Of a DNA stretch of 64,000 nucleotides, positions 28,577 through 39,000 are shown in pieces (within the stretch, counting starts at the first letter, position 1; the number at the start of each line of letters is the position of its first letter). The notes under the pieces are model-generated. The model was given only the letters and a program-made list of their open reading frames with translations, did no database searches and was not told the DNA's origin. The stretch is from an uncultured Umboniibacter sp. (GTDB lineage Bacteria; Pseudomonadota; Gammaproteobacteria; Pseudomonadales; DSM-25080). Location of the stretch: contig NZ_CANMGY010000003.1 of the NCBI RefSeq assembly GCF_947497555.1, forward strand, positions 186,001 to 250,000, written 5' to 3'. The translations under genes were made by a program, and so were the position numbers.

Positions 28577-29142
28577 TAAGTCATCGTGGCAGAGTAGTCG
28601 GCGCGTTCTTAGCTGCTTGTGCCGTTATCTATGTACTATTGATTGCCAATCAATCTGAACCGGCCCTGCCCGCTCCTACTGAACAGGTTCCACCTTCATT
28701 GTTCTTAGTCAATGCGGAGGTTCGTCACTACTCGGATTTGGTCGGCAACTTAGAATGGCAGCTAAACTCCCCTGACTTAAAGTATTTTGAAGTCACTGAA
28801 TTAATGATTGCTGAGCAACCTACTATGCGCTTACTTGGGCAAAAAAATCTTAGTCCATGGGAAGTCCAAGCAGGAAGAGCTGCATTCCACCGTCGTGATG
28901 ACATGATTCGCCTTAACCAGCAAGTTAAGCTTTTTCAGCAACTTAGCGACGGTGAATACCAATTGATTGAAACCGCCCGAATTGATTACTATCCTAACGA
29001 AGCATTCGCTCAAGCTATTTATCCAGTGACTATCGATAGTCACGCTGGAAAGTCTCGTGGCGACCGCCTCAAACTATGGCTCGCACGCGAGTATTACGAA
29101 CTCCAAGGCAATGTTGAAACCTATTATGAACCTACTCGCTAA
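28567..29142 (+). CDS. lptC: LPS export ABC transporter periplasmic protein LptC
   Basis: A 191-residue bitopic inner-membrane protein. One N-terminal helix (about residues 9-27) anchors a periplasmic beta-jellyroll that accepts LPS from LptB2FG and passes it to LptA. Sequence conservation in this family is low; the call rests on the YRGDRLKLW-like GDRLKL segment near the C-terminus, size and position between kdsC and lptA. Both ends overlap the neighbouring genes. Confidence 0.93.
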   Translation: MVVISHRGRVVGAFLAACAVIYVLLIANQSEPALPAPTEQVPPSLFLVNAEVRHYSDLVGNLEWQLNSPDLKYFEVTELMIAEQPTMRLLGQKNLSPWEVQAGRAAFHRRDDMIRLNQQVKLFQQLSDGEYQLIETARIDYYPNEAFAQAIYPVTIDSHAGKSRGDRLKLWLAREYYELQGNVETYYEPTR

Positions 29143-29626
29143 CGCCATTTTATTAATCGCGGCTTTTGTTTTGCTTTTACCTTCTAATGTTCATGGACTT
29201 CCCGAGGACAGAGCCAAGCCAATCGAAATGTCCTCCGAGGATTTTGCGCAGGACCTTGCGCGCGGGATTACTTCCTACATAGGTAGCGCAAAGATTACCC
29301 AGGGTGCACTAATCATAGAAGCTGGGCGCATTGATGTATTCTACAAAGATGGCAAAATTCTCCGAGTTGTAGCGATAGGTCCGCCAGCAACTTTTCGAGA
29401 CAATCCTTCAGAAGAAGTGGGACCGGTATATGCCCAAGGTAATCAAGTTGATTACGACCTACTTACTAACATCGTAGTAGTGACCGGTGATGCGTTATTC
29501 AGTAACAACGCTTCCGAAGTTTCTGCTAATAGTATCGAATTCGATCTTGAACGCGGTGCAGCCAATGCCTCAGGTAGCGTCCGACACGTTATCCAGCCGC
29601 CTACTGAAGACACTGACGAGGATTAA
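29111..29626 (+). CDS. lptA: Lipopolysaccharide transport periplasmic protein LptA
   Basis: A 171-residue periplasmic bridge protein of the Lpt machine. A signal peptide (about residues 1-30) is followed by the OstA/LptA beta-jellyroll, with the typical KPIEMSSEDF start, YIGSAKITQGAL, and VYAQGNQVDYDLLTNIVVVTG segments. The start is uncertain. I use the ATG at 29111 because it yields a normal signal peptide; it lies inside lptC (32-bp overlap). A second ATG at 29126 is possible. Confidence 0.94.
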   Translation: MLKPIMNLLANAILLIAAFVLLLPSNVHGLPEDRAKPIEMSSEDFAQDLARGITSYIGSAKITQGALIIEAGRIDVFYKDGKILRVVAIGPPATFRDNPSEEVGPVYAQGNQVDYDLLTNIVVVTGDALFSNNASEVSANSIEFDLERGAANASGSVRHVIQPPTEDTDED

Positions 29627-29629
29627 TCA

Positions 29630-30355
29630 ATGGCCATCCTAAGTGCCCAGCATCTTGCGAAAAGTTACAACAAGAGACCGGTTGTTATTGATGTATCCAT
29701 AGAAGTCGCTAGTGGCGAAGTCGTCGGGCTGTTAGGCCCGAACGGCGCAGGAAAAACCACCTGTTTCTACATGATTGTCGGCCTTGTCCCCTCGGACAAG
29801 GGAACCGTCAAACTTGATGAGCTTGATATTACTCAGCAACCGATGCATGGCAGAGCAATTTCGGGCATCGGCTATTTACCGCAGGAAGCCTCTATTTTCC
29901 GTAAGCTTACTGTGAGTCAAAATATTCTCGCTATTTTAGAAAATCGAGCCGATCTCACGCAAATCCAACGACGTGAGAGAATGAATGAACTGCTCGAAGA
30001 ATTCAGCATTACGCACATCAAAGATGCCATAGGGATAGCTTTGTCTGGCGGCGAGCGCCGACGAGTTGAAATTGCCCGTGCACTGGCGATGGAACCAAAG
30101 TTTATCCTTCTTGATGAGCCCTTTGCTGGGGTTGACCCTATCTCAGTTAATGAAATCATGTCCATTATTGAGCACGTCCGTTCAAAGGGGATCGGCATCC
30201 TAATTACCGATCACAATGTTCGTGAAACCTTGGCAATTTGTGAACGAGCCTACATTGTGGGTGGTGGCCATATCATTGCACATGGCGGCAAAGACGATAT
30301 CCTGAACAACGCGAAGGTAAAAGAGCTTTATCTTGGTGAAAACTTTCAGTACTAG
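29630..30355 (+). CDS. lptB: LPS export ABC transporter ATP-binding protein LptB
   Basis: A 241-residue ABC ATPase that drives LPS extraction from the inner membrane with LptFG (not in this window). Walker [10 protein letters not shown], the Q-loop region [12 protein letters not shown], the signature [15 protein letters not shown] and Walker [14 protein letters not shown] are all intact. It begins 3 bp after lptA and is followed by rpoN. Confidence 0.98.
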   Translation: MAILSAQHLAKSYNKRPVVIDVSIEVASGEVVGLLGPNGAGKTTCFYMIVGLVPSDKGTVKLDELDITQQPMHGRAISGIGYLPQEASIFRKLTVSQNILAILENRADLTQIQRRERMNELLEEFSITHIKDAIGIALSGGERRRVEIARALAMEPKFILLDEPFAGVDPISVNEIMSIIEHVRSKGIGILITDHNVRETLAICERAYIVGGGHIIAHGGKDDILNNAKVKELYLGENFQY

Positions 30356-30385
30356 CGTTGGATATTCCCTCATGGATGGTTTGTC

Positions 30386-31870
30386 ATGAAACAGAGTTTA
30401 CAATTAAAGACCAGCCTCAAGATGACCATGACACCGCAGCTTCAGCTGGCGGTGAAAGTCCTACAACTATCTACACTTGATCTTCAGACTGAGATTCAAG
30501 ACACGCTAGATCGCAATCCACTGTTAGATCTCGAAGACAACAACCCTATCCTGCCTTCAGAGAGCAATTCACTGAGCAACGAACAGCGCGATGAGGATCC
30601 ATCAGCTAGCTATGAATTGGAACAATCCACCGCTGAAGCTAAATGGGAAAAAGATATCCCAAGTGAAATGCCTGTCGACAGCCAATGGGATGAGGTATAT
30701 TCCGGCGGCTCAGCTAAGACTTCGAGTGATAATGATTTTGATTTTCTCGCTAATCGTACTCAAGAAAGTAGCTTACAGGATCACCTCAGCTTTCAATTGG
30801 AGATGAAACCGCTGTCCGTACGCGACCGACTAATCGGCGACTACCTAATTGATAGCATCAATTCGAATGGGTGGCTTACTGCAGAACTTAGCTCCATCAC
30901 TGAAGACTTAAATACCCACGAAGAACCCGAGAACGATGAATTCGAAATTGATGAAATTGAAGCAATACTGCATCTAATCCAAAGCTTCGATCCGATCGGA
31001 GTGGGTGCCAGAGACCTTGGGGAGTGCATCGCTCTTCAGCTAGGAGAAATGGACGGAGAGCACCCTACAGTTGCCAGAGCTATCGTCATTGCTCGTTCGC
31101 ATATGCCGGCAATTCTAAAGCAGGACTTCAAAAAACTCGCAAAATTATTAAGATGCTCCGAAGGTGAACTCGATTTATCTATTGATTTGATTCAAAAGCA
31201 AAACCCACATCCCGGTGATATCTTTTCAGAGACAGATTCAGAATATGTCATTCCTGACGTACTCGTGTCGCTTCGAAAAGATCTCTGGCATGTCGAGATC
31301 AACCCGGAGGTAGCACCAAGACTTTGCGTTAATCGTGAGTACTCCGCGCTGATTAAACGTGGTGATGTGAGTGACGACAATAAGTTTCTCCGAGAAAATC
31401 TCCAAGAGGCGCAATGGTTTATAAAAAGCGTTGAAAGCCGTTTTGATACCCTCTTCAACGTGGCATCGGCCATTGTTGAGCGCCAGCGAGCATTCTTCGA
31501 TTATGGTCCTGAAGCAATGAAGCCAATGGTTCTCGCCGACGTGGCAGAGGAACTCGGCCTTGCGGAATCTACTATCTCGCGCGCAACTGCGGGCAAGTAT
31601 ATGCTAACTCCAAGAGGCGTTTTTGAACTCAAGTATTTCTTCTCGTCTCATGTTTCATCGGACAGCGGCGACGCTACCTCAGCAACAGCAATTAAAGCAT
31701 TTATCAAGAAGCTTGTTGCGAGCGAGGCGCCAAATAAACCTTTATCCGATGCAAAACTGATGGCACTTTTAGAAGCAGATGGTGTCAAAGTAGCAAGAAG
31801 AACTGTGGCGAAATATCGTGAAGCTATAGGTATTGCACCGTCAAGTCAGCGGAAACGTCTCAAATCATAG
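30386..31870 (+). CDS. rpoN: RNA polymerase sigma-54 factor
   Basis: A 494-residue sigma-54. Region I is the N-terminal Gln/Leu-rich segment (QLTMTPQLQ-like, here KMTMTPQLQLAVKVLQLSTL), followed by an acidic region II, the core-binding domain, the HTH and, near the C-terminus, the RpoN box ARRTVAKYRE that reads the -24 element. Sigma-54 directs enhancer-dependent transcription of nitrogen, motility and related genes. It lies 30 bp after lptB and is followed by an AT-rich hairpin before hpf. Confidence 0.98.
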   Translation: MKQSLQLKTSLKMTMTPQLQLAVKVLQLSTLDLQTEIQDTLDRNPLLDLEDNNPILPSESNSLSNEQRDEDPSASYELEQSTAEAKWEKDIPSEMPVDSQWDEVYSGGSAKTSSDNDFDFLANRTQESSLQDHLSFQLEMKPLSVRDRLIGDYLIDSINSNGWLTAELSSITEDLNTHEEPENDEFEIDEIEAILHLIQSFDPIGVGARDLGECIALQLGEMDGEHPTVARAIVIARSHMPAILKQDFKKLAKLLRCSEGELDLSIDLIQKQNPHPGDIFSETDSEYVIPDVLVSLRKDLWHVEINPEVAPRLCVNREYSALIKRGDVSDDNKFLRENLQEAQWFIKSVESRFDTLFNVASAIVERQRAFFDYGPEAMKPMVLADVAEELGLAESTISRATAGKYMLTPRGVFELKYFFSSHVSSDSGDATSATAIKAFIKKLVASEAPNKPLSDAKLMALLEADGVKVARRTVAKYREAIGIAPSSQRKRLKS

Positions 31871-31907
31871 AATTTTTCCCACAGTTTGTTGAAAATCTAT
31901 TACCTTT

Positions 31908-31932
31908 AAATAATGGAGAGTCATTATTTTTT
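31908..31932 (+). terminator. AT-rich hairpin and T-run after rpoN
   Basis: AAATAATG (31908-31915) pairs with CATTATTT (31922-31929), loop GAGAGT, followed by further T residues. The stem is AT-rich, so termination is probably partial, letting some readthrough into hpf-ptsN-rapZ. Confidence 0.5.
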
Positions 31933-32036
31933 CAGACGGTTTGCAGCGAAGACAGCCCGCCAAATCCGTCAATAGAAGGGGTTCTTTCCCCAGGCTGTTC
32001 TCTTAATCGATAGCAATACGAAGAGGGTCAATACTT

Positions 32037-32336
32037 ATGCAAGTAAATATCGCTGGACACCAACTTCCTCTCACCGACGCCATTCGCGCTCATACCATGT
32101 CAAAACTCGAAAAGCTTGAACGCCATTTTGACAACATCCATAATGTAAATGTGACATTTAGTGTTGAAAAGAACGGTCAAAAAGCGGAAGCTACCTTACA
32201 TGTTCTCGGAGAAGACATTCATGCAGAGAGCGTTGAGGATGATCTTTACGTAGCGATTGACCATATGGTTGATAAGCTTGACCGACAAATTCTAAAGCAC
32301 AAGGAGAAAGGGATTGCCGCAAGACGCCAAGGCTGA
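32037..32336 (+). CDS. hpf: Ribosome hibernation promoting factor, short form
   Basis: A 99-residue short HPF/YfiA-family protein that binds the ribosomal decoding region and promotes hibernation in slow growth. It begins MQVNIAGHQLPLTDAIR and has the conserved KLEKLERHFDNI segment and Lys-rich tail. It lacks the C-terminal dimerisation domain of the long form, as usual when encoded next to rpoN. A 166-bp gap upstream suggests its own promoter. Confidence 0.96.
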   Translation: MQVNIAGHQLPLTDAIRAHTMSKLEKLERHFDNIHNVNVTFSVEKNGQKAEATLHVLGEDIHAESVEDDLYVAIDHMVDKLDRQILKHKEKGIAARRQG

Positions 32337-32348
32337 TCCCACGCCATC

Positions 32349-32801
32349 ATGGAGTTAGCACATCTTCTAACCCCTGAAACAACCCGAGCACACGCTCGGG
32401 TTAGCAGTAAAAAAACCTGCCTAGAACTGGTTGCTAAGATTGCTTCTGATTCACTTGGAGTCAGTGATTCAGAGCTTTTTAAGGCACTCTTTGAGCGTGA
32501 GCGACTGGGCAGCACTGGTCTCGGAAACGGCATTGCCATTCCGCATTGCCGAATTTCAAACTGTCAGAATATTATAGGCGTCCTACTGACGGTAGAAACC
32601 CCAATAGACTTCGACGCTCCCGACAATCTCCCCGTTGACGTCGTGTGTGCACTCATCGCGCCCAGGGAGGCCACATCAGCTCACTTGCAGGCGCTTGCAG
32701 CGATTGCTGAGCGCTTTAATGATGAAAAGTTCGTCGATCAACTTCGTCAAACAAGCAGCACAACCCAACTTTATGAGTTCGTAAACGGAAGTCTTAGTTA
32801 A
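32349..32801 (+). CDS. ptsN: PTS IIA-like nitrogen regulatory protein PtsN
   Basis: A 150-residue EIIA(Ntr) protein, the terminal phosphoacceptor of the nitrogen phosphotransferase branch, which regulates potassium transport and stress functions. The phosphorylatable His66 lies in GNGIAIPHCR. It follows hpf by 12 bp. With ptsO downstream, two of the three proteins of the pathway are here; PtsP (EI-Ntr) is not in the window. Confidence 0.97.
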   Translation: MELAHLLTPETTRAHARVSSKKTCLELVAKIASDSLGVSDSELFKALFERERLGSTGLGNGIAIPHCRISNCQNIIGVLLTVETPIDFDAPDNLPVDVVCALIAPREATSAHLQALAAIAERFNDEKFVDQLRQTSSTTQLYEFVNGSLS

Positions 32802-32849
32802 ATACTGAACACAAGCATGCTTTCAGAAAAAACCTAGAGGGAACTGAAG

Positions 32850-33740
32850 ATGACTGCGCCAACGCAGCTAATAATCGTAACCGGTCGCTCCGGGTCTGGA
32901 AAGAGCCAAGTACTCAACACCTTAGAGGACAACGGCTTTTATACGGTCGATAATCTTCCCGCATCTCTGATTCCTGATCTAGTTGATAAGGTTAATCAAA
33001 ACAATGACGTTTTCAGAGGCATTGCCGTTGGCATTGATGCCCGTAATAGCCGTAGTGAAATTGCACGATTTGGCACCATTGTCGAGTTACTTAAACAACT
33101 CAAAATTCAAGTCCGCATTATCTTTTTGGACGCCAGCACTGAAATTCTGATGACGCGTTTCTCAGAGACGAGGCGTCGCCACCCGCTTTCAGGGGATAGC
33201 CAAGCGCTACGCGAATCACTTCAAGAGGAATTAATACTCCTTGAGCAGCTTTCAACTTTGGCAGATTTACGTGTCGATACTTCAACCACAACAGTTCATG
33301 AACTCAGATCCCTGGTAAAAGAGAAAATTGCGAGCGCTGAGAACGAAACTAGACTCAATCTCACGTTACAGTCGTTTGGCTTCAAGCATGGAGTGCCTAA
33401 TGATTCAGACTTTGTATTCGATGTTCGTTGTCTTCCGAATCCCCACTGGGATGAAGGATTAAGAGCCTTCTCAGGGCGGGACATTCAAGTGGTTAACTTC
33501 CTTAAGGATGAGCCAATGGTAAAGGCTATGCTTGAAGACATCTCTCAACTCGCTGAACGCTGGATCCCCGAATACGAAGGTGAAAATCGCGCCTACTTCA
33601 CCATTTCCATCGGCTGTACTGGTGGCAAGCATCGGTCTGTCTACCTCGCCGAGGCGCTTGCAAGGCGACTCTTAGAACAACATCCAAACCTTGTTGTTCG
33701 TCATCGAGAGCGTCACCGCTGGACTTCGAAACCAAGCTAG
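32850..33740 (+). CDS. rapZ: RNase adapter protein RapZ
   Basis: A 296-residue P-loop protein. Walker A GRSGSGKS lies at residues 12-19, and the C-terminal domain has the SIGCTGGKHRSVYLAE segment, which in E. coli RapZ senses glucosamine-6-phosphate and binds the GlmY/GlmZ sRNAs for RNase E. Whether those sRNAs exist here is unknown. A well-placed AGAGGGA precedes the ATG. Confidence 0.97.
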   Translation: MTAPTQLIIVTGRSGSGKSQVLNTLEDNGFYTVDNLPASLIPDLVDKVNQNNDVFRGIAVGIDARNSRSEIARFGTIVELLKQLKIQVRIIFLDASTEILMTRFSETRRRHPLSGDSQALRESLQEELILLEQLSTLADLRVDTSTTTVHELRSLVKEKIASAENETRLNLTLQSFGFKHGVPNDSDFVFDVRCLPNPHWDEGLRAFSGRDIQVVNFLKDEPMVKAMLEDISQLAERWIPEYEGENRAYFTISIGCTGGKHRSVYLAEALARRLLEQHPNLVVRHRERHRWTSKPS

Positions 33741-33815
33741 CTAGCAAAATTTTTAAAATGAGTGTCATTTAGTGGTAGACTAGGCAGCGATAATAGCTCC
33801 TATACGTGACATTCT

Positions 33816-34085
33816 ATGATTACCAAGAAAATTTCTATCATCAATAAACTTGGACTTCATGCTCGAGCAGCCGCGAAGCTAACTAAATGTGCCTGCGAGT
33901 TTAGCTCTTCTGTCCAAATAGGCTACGCTCAACGAGAGATTGATGCTAAAAGCATTATGTCGGTCATGATGCTCGCCGCTGCCCAAGGCGCAGAAATTGA
34001 AATTAGCTGTGAAGGTTCAGATGAAGAGGCTGCTATGATGAGTATTGAGGCGCTAATTAATAATCGCTTTGACGAAGACGAATAA
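33816..34085 (+). CDS. ptsO: HPr-like phosphocarrier protein NPr
   Basis: An 89-residue HPr-family protein. Phosphohistidine His15 sits in LGLHARAAAKL, and Ser46 in KSIMSVMMLAA matches the HPr regulatory Ser position. It passes phosphate from PtsP to PtsN. The position after rapZ is the usual one in gammaproteobacteria. Confidence 0.96.
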   Translation: MITKKISIINKLGLHARAAAKLTKCACEFSSSVQIGYAQREIDAKSIMSVMMLAAAQGAEIEISCEGSDEEAAMMSIEALINNRFDEDE

Positions 34086-34090
34086 CCGTC

Positions 34091-35443
34091 ATGATACACG
34101 ATGATGCGCTATCCCACGAACAGTACGCCGAGCTCGGTAATGCCGTAGCCCAAGACGACGGTGCTCGTATTCGTAGCGTCATCAAGCACTTACCTCCGGT
34201 CAATCAAGCGCGACTAATTGAAAGTTCAACGCCTCCAACTCGTCGGCTATTGTGGGAAAATATCGCCGACGAGGCCCAACCTGAAGTATTAACCGAACTC
34301 TCTGAGGATATCCAAAGTCAATTTCTTGAGCGCATGGAAGCCTCCGAAGTTGCGGCGGCTACAGAAGGCCTCGAAACCGACGATATTGTCGATATTCTCC
34401 AGCAGTTACCCGAAAATATCATCCAAGATGTATTACAAGAAATGTCTTGGCAGGATCGTCATCGTGTTGAACGCGTCTTAAGCTTCGATGAGGACACCGC
34501 CGGCGGCCTCATGAATACCGACACCATTACAGTGCGCCCCAAATTTACTCTCGATGTCGTCCTGCGCTATCTTCGTCGTCACGACGACCTACCAAACACC
34601 ACGGATAGTTTGTTCGTTGTGAATAGCGGTGATGAGTATGTCGGTACACTGCCTCTGTCACGGGTACTCACTTCCGACCCGAGTATGACGGTGCGCGAAG
34701 TCATGGTGACCAGCGTTGAACCCATCGTTGCCACCGCAACCGATCGTGAGGTCGCTATGCTCTTCGAGCGTAACGACTTAGTTTCGGCACCCGTCGTAGA
34801 TGAAAGTGGATGTCTACTCGGTCGAATTACGATTGATGACGTCGTTGATGTGATTCGTGAAGATACTGACCATAACATGATGGGCTTAGCGGGCTTAGAT
34901 GATGACATCGACACCTTTGCCACGGTTCGCAAGTCCCTTCCGCGTCGAGCACTGTGGTTATCTATCAATCTACTGGCAGCATTTACCTCTTCCAGCGTCA
35001 TCAAGATGTTTGAAGCAACCATTGAACAGGTCGTTGCACTCGCTATCCTAATGCCTATCGTAGCCAGTATGGGTGGCGTTGCAGGAAACCAGACACTAAC
35101 CGTTGTTATTCGCGGCATGGCGCTTGGGCAGATTAGCAAAAGTAACCTCGGCTGGTTACTCCGCCGTGAACTCACCATGGGTCTAATCAATGGTCTATTT
35201 TTCGCGATCTCCGTCGGTTTAATGAGCTACCTATGGTTTGGAGCCTGGACCTTAGGACTAGTCATTGGCCTCGCGCTAATATTTAACCTGTTAAATGCGG
35301 CAATTGCAGGCACAGTCATCCCGCTCGTGTTAAAATCAATGAAAATCGACCCAGCACTCGCAGGTGGAATGATTCAAACCACTGCAACGGATGTCCTGGG
35401 ATTCCTGTCCTTCTTAGGACTAGCGACCATTTTCTACGGCTAA
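34091..35443 (+). CDS. mgtE: Magnesium transporter MgtE
   Basis: A 450-residue homologue of the MgtE Mg2+ channel. The N-terminal helical domain (about 1-130, with FDEDTAGGLMNTD) leads into two CBS domains (about 135-255), a plug helix and five membrane helices (about 280-450) including the conserved PIVASMGGVAGNQTLTV pore segment. The cytosolic part closes the pore at high Mg2+. It begins 5 bp after ptsO and is 3 bp from yjgA, so the cluster reads as one operon. Confidence 0.97.
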   Translation: MIHDDALSHEQYAELGNAVAQDDGARIRSVIKHLPPVNQARLIESSTPPTRRLLWENIADEAQPEVLTELSEDIQSQFLERMEASEVAAATEGLETDDIVDILQQLPENIIQDVLQEMSWQDRHRVERVLSFDEDTAGGLMNTDTITVRPKFTLDVVLRYLRRHDDLPNTTDSLFVVNSGDEYVGTLPLSRVLTSDPSMTVREVMVTSVEPIVATATDREVAMLFERNDLVSAPVVDESGCLLGRITIDDVVDVIREDTDHNMMGLAGLDDDIDTFATVRKSLPRRALWLSINLLAAFTSSSVIKMFEATIEQVVALAILMPIVASMGGVAGNQTLTVVIRGMALGQISKSNLGWLLRRELTMGLINGLFFAISVGLMSYLWFGAWTLGLVIGLALIFNLLNAAIAGTVIPLVLKSMKIDPALAGGMIQTTATDVLGFLSFLGLATIFYG

Positions 35444-35446
35444 CAC

Positions 35447-35965
35447 ATGACTGAACAAAACAATGACCATGAAGATGATTGGATCAGTAAATCTGAAGTC
35501 AAACGACAGATGGATGCACTGCAGTCATTAGGCACCTCACTGATCGAACTCAACAAAAAGCAGCGCGCGACGATTCCAATGTCGGAACTACTGACTGAAG
35601 CCATTGACGAGTACGATCGGCTCAAGCACAAGGAAGCAAAACGCCGAATGATGCAGCGTATTGGGAAATTGATGCGTGACGAAGATAGCGAAGCAATTCA
35701 AAATGCCTATGAACTGACTCAGCCCGGCTCCGAAGCAAATGTTAGACGTGAAAAGCAGCTGGAATCTTGGCGCGCTCGTCTTATTGACCGCGGTGATCAA
35801 GCTGTTTTTCAATTGATTGAAGAGTTTCCACAAGTTGACCGACAACAGATGCGAAATTTGGTTCGAAATGCTCAGAAGTCAGCAGCTAAACAGCCGGAAA
35901 CCCCCTACTCTACTAATGATGCCAAGAAGCTTTTCAAAGCCCTGCGCGACTATCTAATCAACTAG
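35447..35965 (+). CDS. yjgA: Ribosome-associated protein YjgA (DarP)
   Basis: A 172-residue DUF615 protein, all-helical and highly charged, known to associate with late 50S ribosomal precursors. The KSEVKRQMDALQSLGTSL start and the RQQMRNLVRNAQKS segment are family hallmarks. It ends the plus-strand cluster and faces yhdP across a 124-bp gap that shows no clear terminator. Confidence 0.94.
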   Translation: MTEQNNDHEDDWISKSEVKRQMDALQSLGTSLIELNKKQRATIPMSELLTEAIDEYDRLKHKEAKRRMMQRIGKLMRDEDSEAIQNAYELTQPGSEANVRREKQLESWRARLIDRGDQAVFQLIEEFPQVDRQQMRNLVRNAQKSAAKQPETPYSTNDAKKLFKALRDYLIN

Positions 35966-36089
35966 GACCTTATATCACTAGCTAGGCGGCGTGGTCTATC
36001 TTGCGCCCGCTATCTTTTCGATAAATCCGTTTTCCTTGCGCGAATAGACAGCAATAAGATTCAACACTTCGAAGGTCTAATGTAGAGCA

Positions 36090-39000
36090 CTACTTTTCTT
36101 CATTTTTCCCAAAGAAGCGCTCAAACGTTACATTCGGATCATCTATCGACCCATCAACTTTATAACTTAAGGTTGAAAGCTGATCTACTTGCCCCTCAAA
36201 GAGCTGACTCGCTAGAAATACACCAGCCGCGGCAGGTAAACTCACAGCGATAGCGGTGATCCATGCGACATTATTTCCCACCGGCAAAGTTATATTCAAG
36301 CGCGAGTCAACCGTATTTCTATTCAAATCAGCAGTGCCTGTCATCACGAAGCGAGATGACGGACTATCTAGTTCGACGGGGGTTACCACGCTAAGATGTC
36401 CCGAATCGAGGATAAATCGACCCGACAGTTCATCAAAGCTAATCCCGCCTTTCTCGAGATCGGAAAAATCTAGCTGCAGTCTTCTTGCCCAAGTATTGAA
36501 GTTAAATAAGTTAAAAAGTCGCATTGCGTCGGTGCTCGCAGAACTCGTCTCAAGCCGACCTCGCTTAAGGTTGAAATCTACATCCGCAGCGGCAGCAAGT
36601 AGATCAAATTCAAGTGGGTTACCATGCCAACTAGCGCGGAGTGCTAGCTCGGCTTGCTCTGCTTTGATAGGAATCTTCCAATCCATTTCTGTGCGCAACT
36701 GCTCGAAACTATTCGTGACCATTCGCAGATTCAGCGCTGTGGATGTACTATTTTCACGCTCTCGCCACTCAACCCAAAGGGACTCCTCAGCTGCTGGTTC
36801 TACTGACAAGCTGCCATACTGACCAATAATATTCTCTAGCCTAAAGCCATCATCGATGTTCCGGGTTCTGAACTGCCAGCGGCCTAAGTCGTTACCACCA
36901 ACACTTAAGCCGTCAACCCGCACATTCAGCTCAGGAAGTCTCCGAAGCTCCATTGCTGAAATAGGCTTCGATCCCTGCTCTTGGTCGCTAGTGCTTCCAG
37001 CGTTGACCCCCGGCAGATTTAAATAGTCAAGATTGAGCTCCCACGGTTCATCTCCGTCTGCAATCCGAACGCCGCCCGAGAATTCGTTCGCGCTCGCATC
37101 AAATTTCCAAGCGTTAGTCTGGCGCGTAGCGACACCTTCAACGGCTGTGAGAAGTATATCGTCGGAGAGCCGCAACTGATTAGTTCGCACGGCTGCGCCA
37201 AATGTTAAGCCGGACACCACATCACTATCTGAACCGAAAGTGGTCTGTTTTCGACTAAACCAATCCAAAAACCGATTTGGGTCTAGATAATCGAGCTCTG
37301 CGCTTAGCCAGATATCGGTTCTAGGCTCGTGAAATTCGGAATCAAGTTTTCCAAGCGAGATACTCGACTTTGTTAAAGCGCCTCCCACTACCTCCAGTTT
37401 GCCGTGAAAATCATCGCGATAGTCAATCTCAACCGTAAACCCGTTCTGATAAAACGGTATCGTGACTCTTAACGGAGTTTCCTCAGATGCTGTTTTCGAC
37501 CAACGATCAGGGAGATCGATGGCGACTCCTGCAAGATTCGACTGAAAAATAACCCTGGGTGGAGCGTCCTTCCGCAAGCTAAAGCTACCAGTGAAGTCCG
37601 TAGTTCCTACACCAATGAGATCGAGCGGTTGACCGATCCAGTCGGCAATTTCGGTCATTGAGGCCTTGGTATTAAAACCTAGAGAAAGATCATCGAGGTT
37701 TCCGCTTAAGTTAATGCTCAGCGGGTCGCTATAGAACACTCCCTCCAAATTAGTCGACTCAAGGCGATATAGATCCGATTCAACATGTCCGGTTAAGGAT
37801 GCTATTGAAAGGCCAACATCGTCCATTATCATGTCGACACCATTCAGCTCTGCATTAATCAGGATTTGCGGAATAACTCCAGGTGAGAGTTCACTGCTGA
37901 GCTTTATTTCGGCATCCACTTCGCCAGCAAACCCCCAACTACCCAGCGTAGATTCGATATTTGACCACACTGGTGTCTGCTGGAATGATTGGATAATATC
38001 GCCACTCTCGCCGGTGGTGATGGCATCTACCTCGAGCTCCATAACGCCCTGGTTGTTCGGCGCTAGGAAGAGCTTTTCGACCACCACGGTACCGCCTAAA
38101 TAAGACAGCGGCTCAATCTCTGCTGTGACCTGATCGTTATTGACGATCACTCTTCCATTAAGCGCTTCAATAGCAGGCCAATCATCTAAATAGTTGAGAG
38201 TTGTATTCTGTGCATCGACTTTTAACTGCAAGGCCGTACAGGTCGAACACGCTCCATCGATCTCTGTAAGCATCACGAAGTCCGCCTCTGCAATATCACC
38301 GGCCACTAACGCACTGTCCAACCAATCTCGTAAGCCCGGCGAGACGATAAAGGGAACTAGCGTCTCATGCCAAACTACTTGCGAATGATCCAAGCCGATT
38401 TGCAAGGTTAGCTTACTCTTAACATCCTCAACGGGTTTAGTTAATCCATCTAAGTAGAATGCGCCTGACATAACTCCCATGGGGCCAAGCATTTGTAAGT
38501 TGTTAGCGCCAACCTGCACTCGGTCTGAACTAGGGTCTACTTGCCAATAAACTCTGCCCGAAGTTTGATCTGTTTCAAAACCGCCATGATAAATAGTTGG
38601 AAAAGCCATAGTAAGATCGGTAGCCTGAATGTCTATATACCCATTCAACGCGCCAGCCACTAACTCCCCCGACAAGTTGGTTACAGCAGGTGCACCTCCC
38701 CAGGCTTCCAAATTCACCCCATCAAGCTGCGCACTAATAGCCGTATCATTGGGTGAAGAGAAAGGCACTTTGACAGATAAATCTCGAAGCGTCCCCACGG
38801 GACTAAGCGTAGCGAATACCTCAGTCAAACCGCTATCGGGGAGTTTGGCGATAGCGTCGCTAGTCCCCGCTAGATCTAAATATGGGATATCAAACTGAAG
38901 GAACGCCTGTGGTCCCGTCAATTCACCCTCAATCAATATGGTCGGCAACGTATAGGCAGTGTCGTTTAGCTGAAACTCAGCATTCTCGAGAAGGAGTCGA

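Noticed and set aside
34579-35190. 203-codon minus-strand frame inside mgtE
   Set aside because: It is rich in Ser, Arg and Thr as expected for the antisense of a coding frame, and mgtE is clear on the other strand.
36256-36822. 188-codon plus-strand frame inside yhdP
   Set aside because: Antisense shadow with Ser/Arg-rich composition; yhdP is strongly supported.
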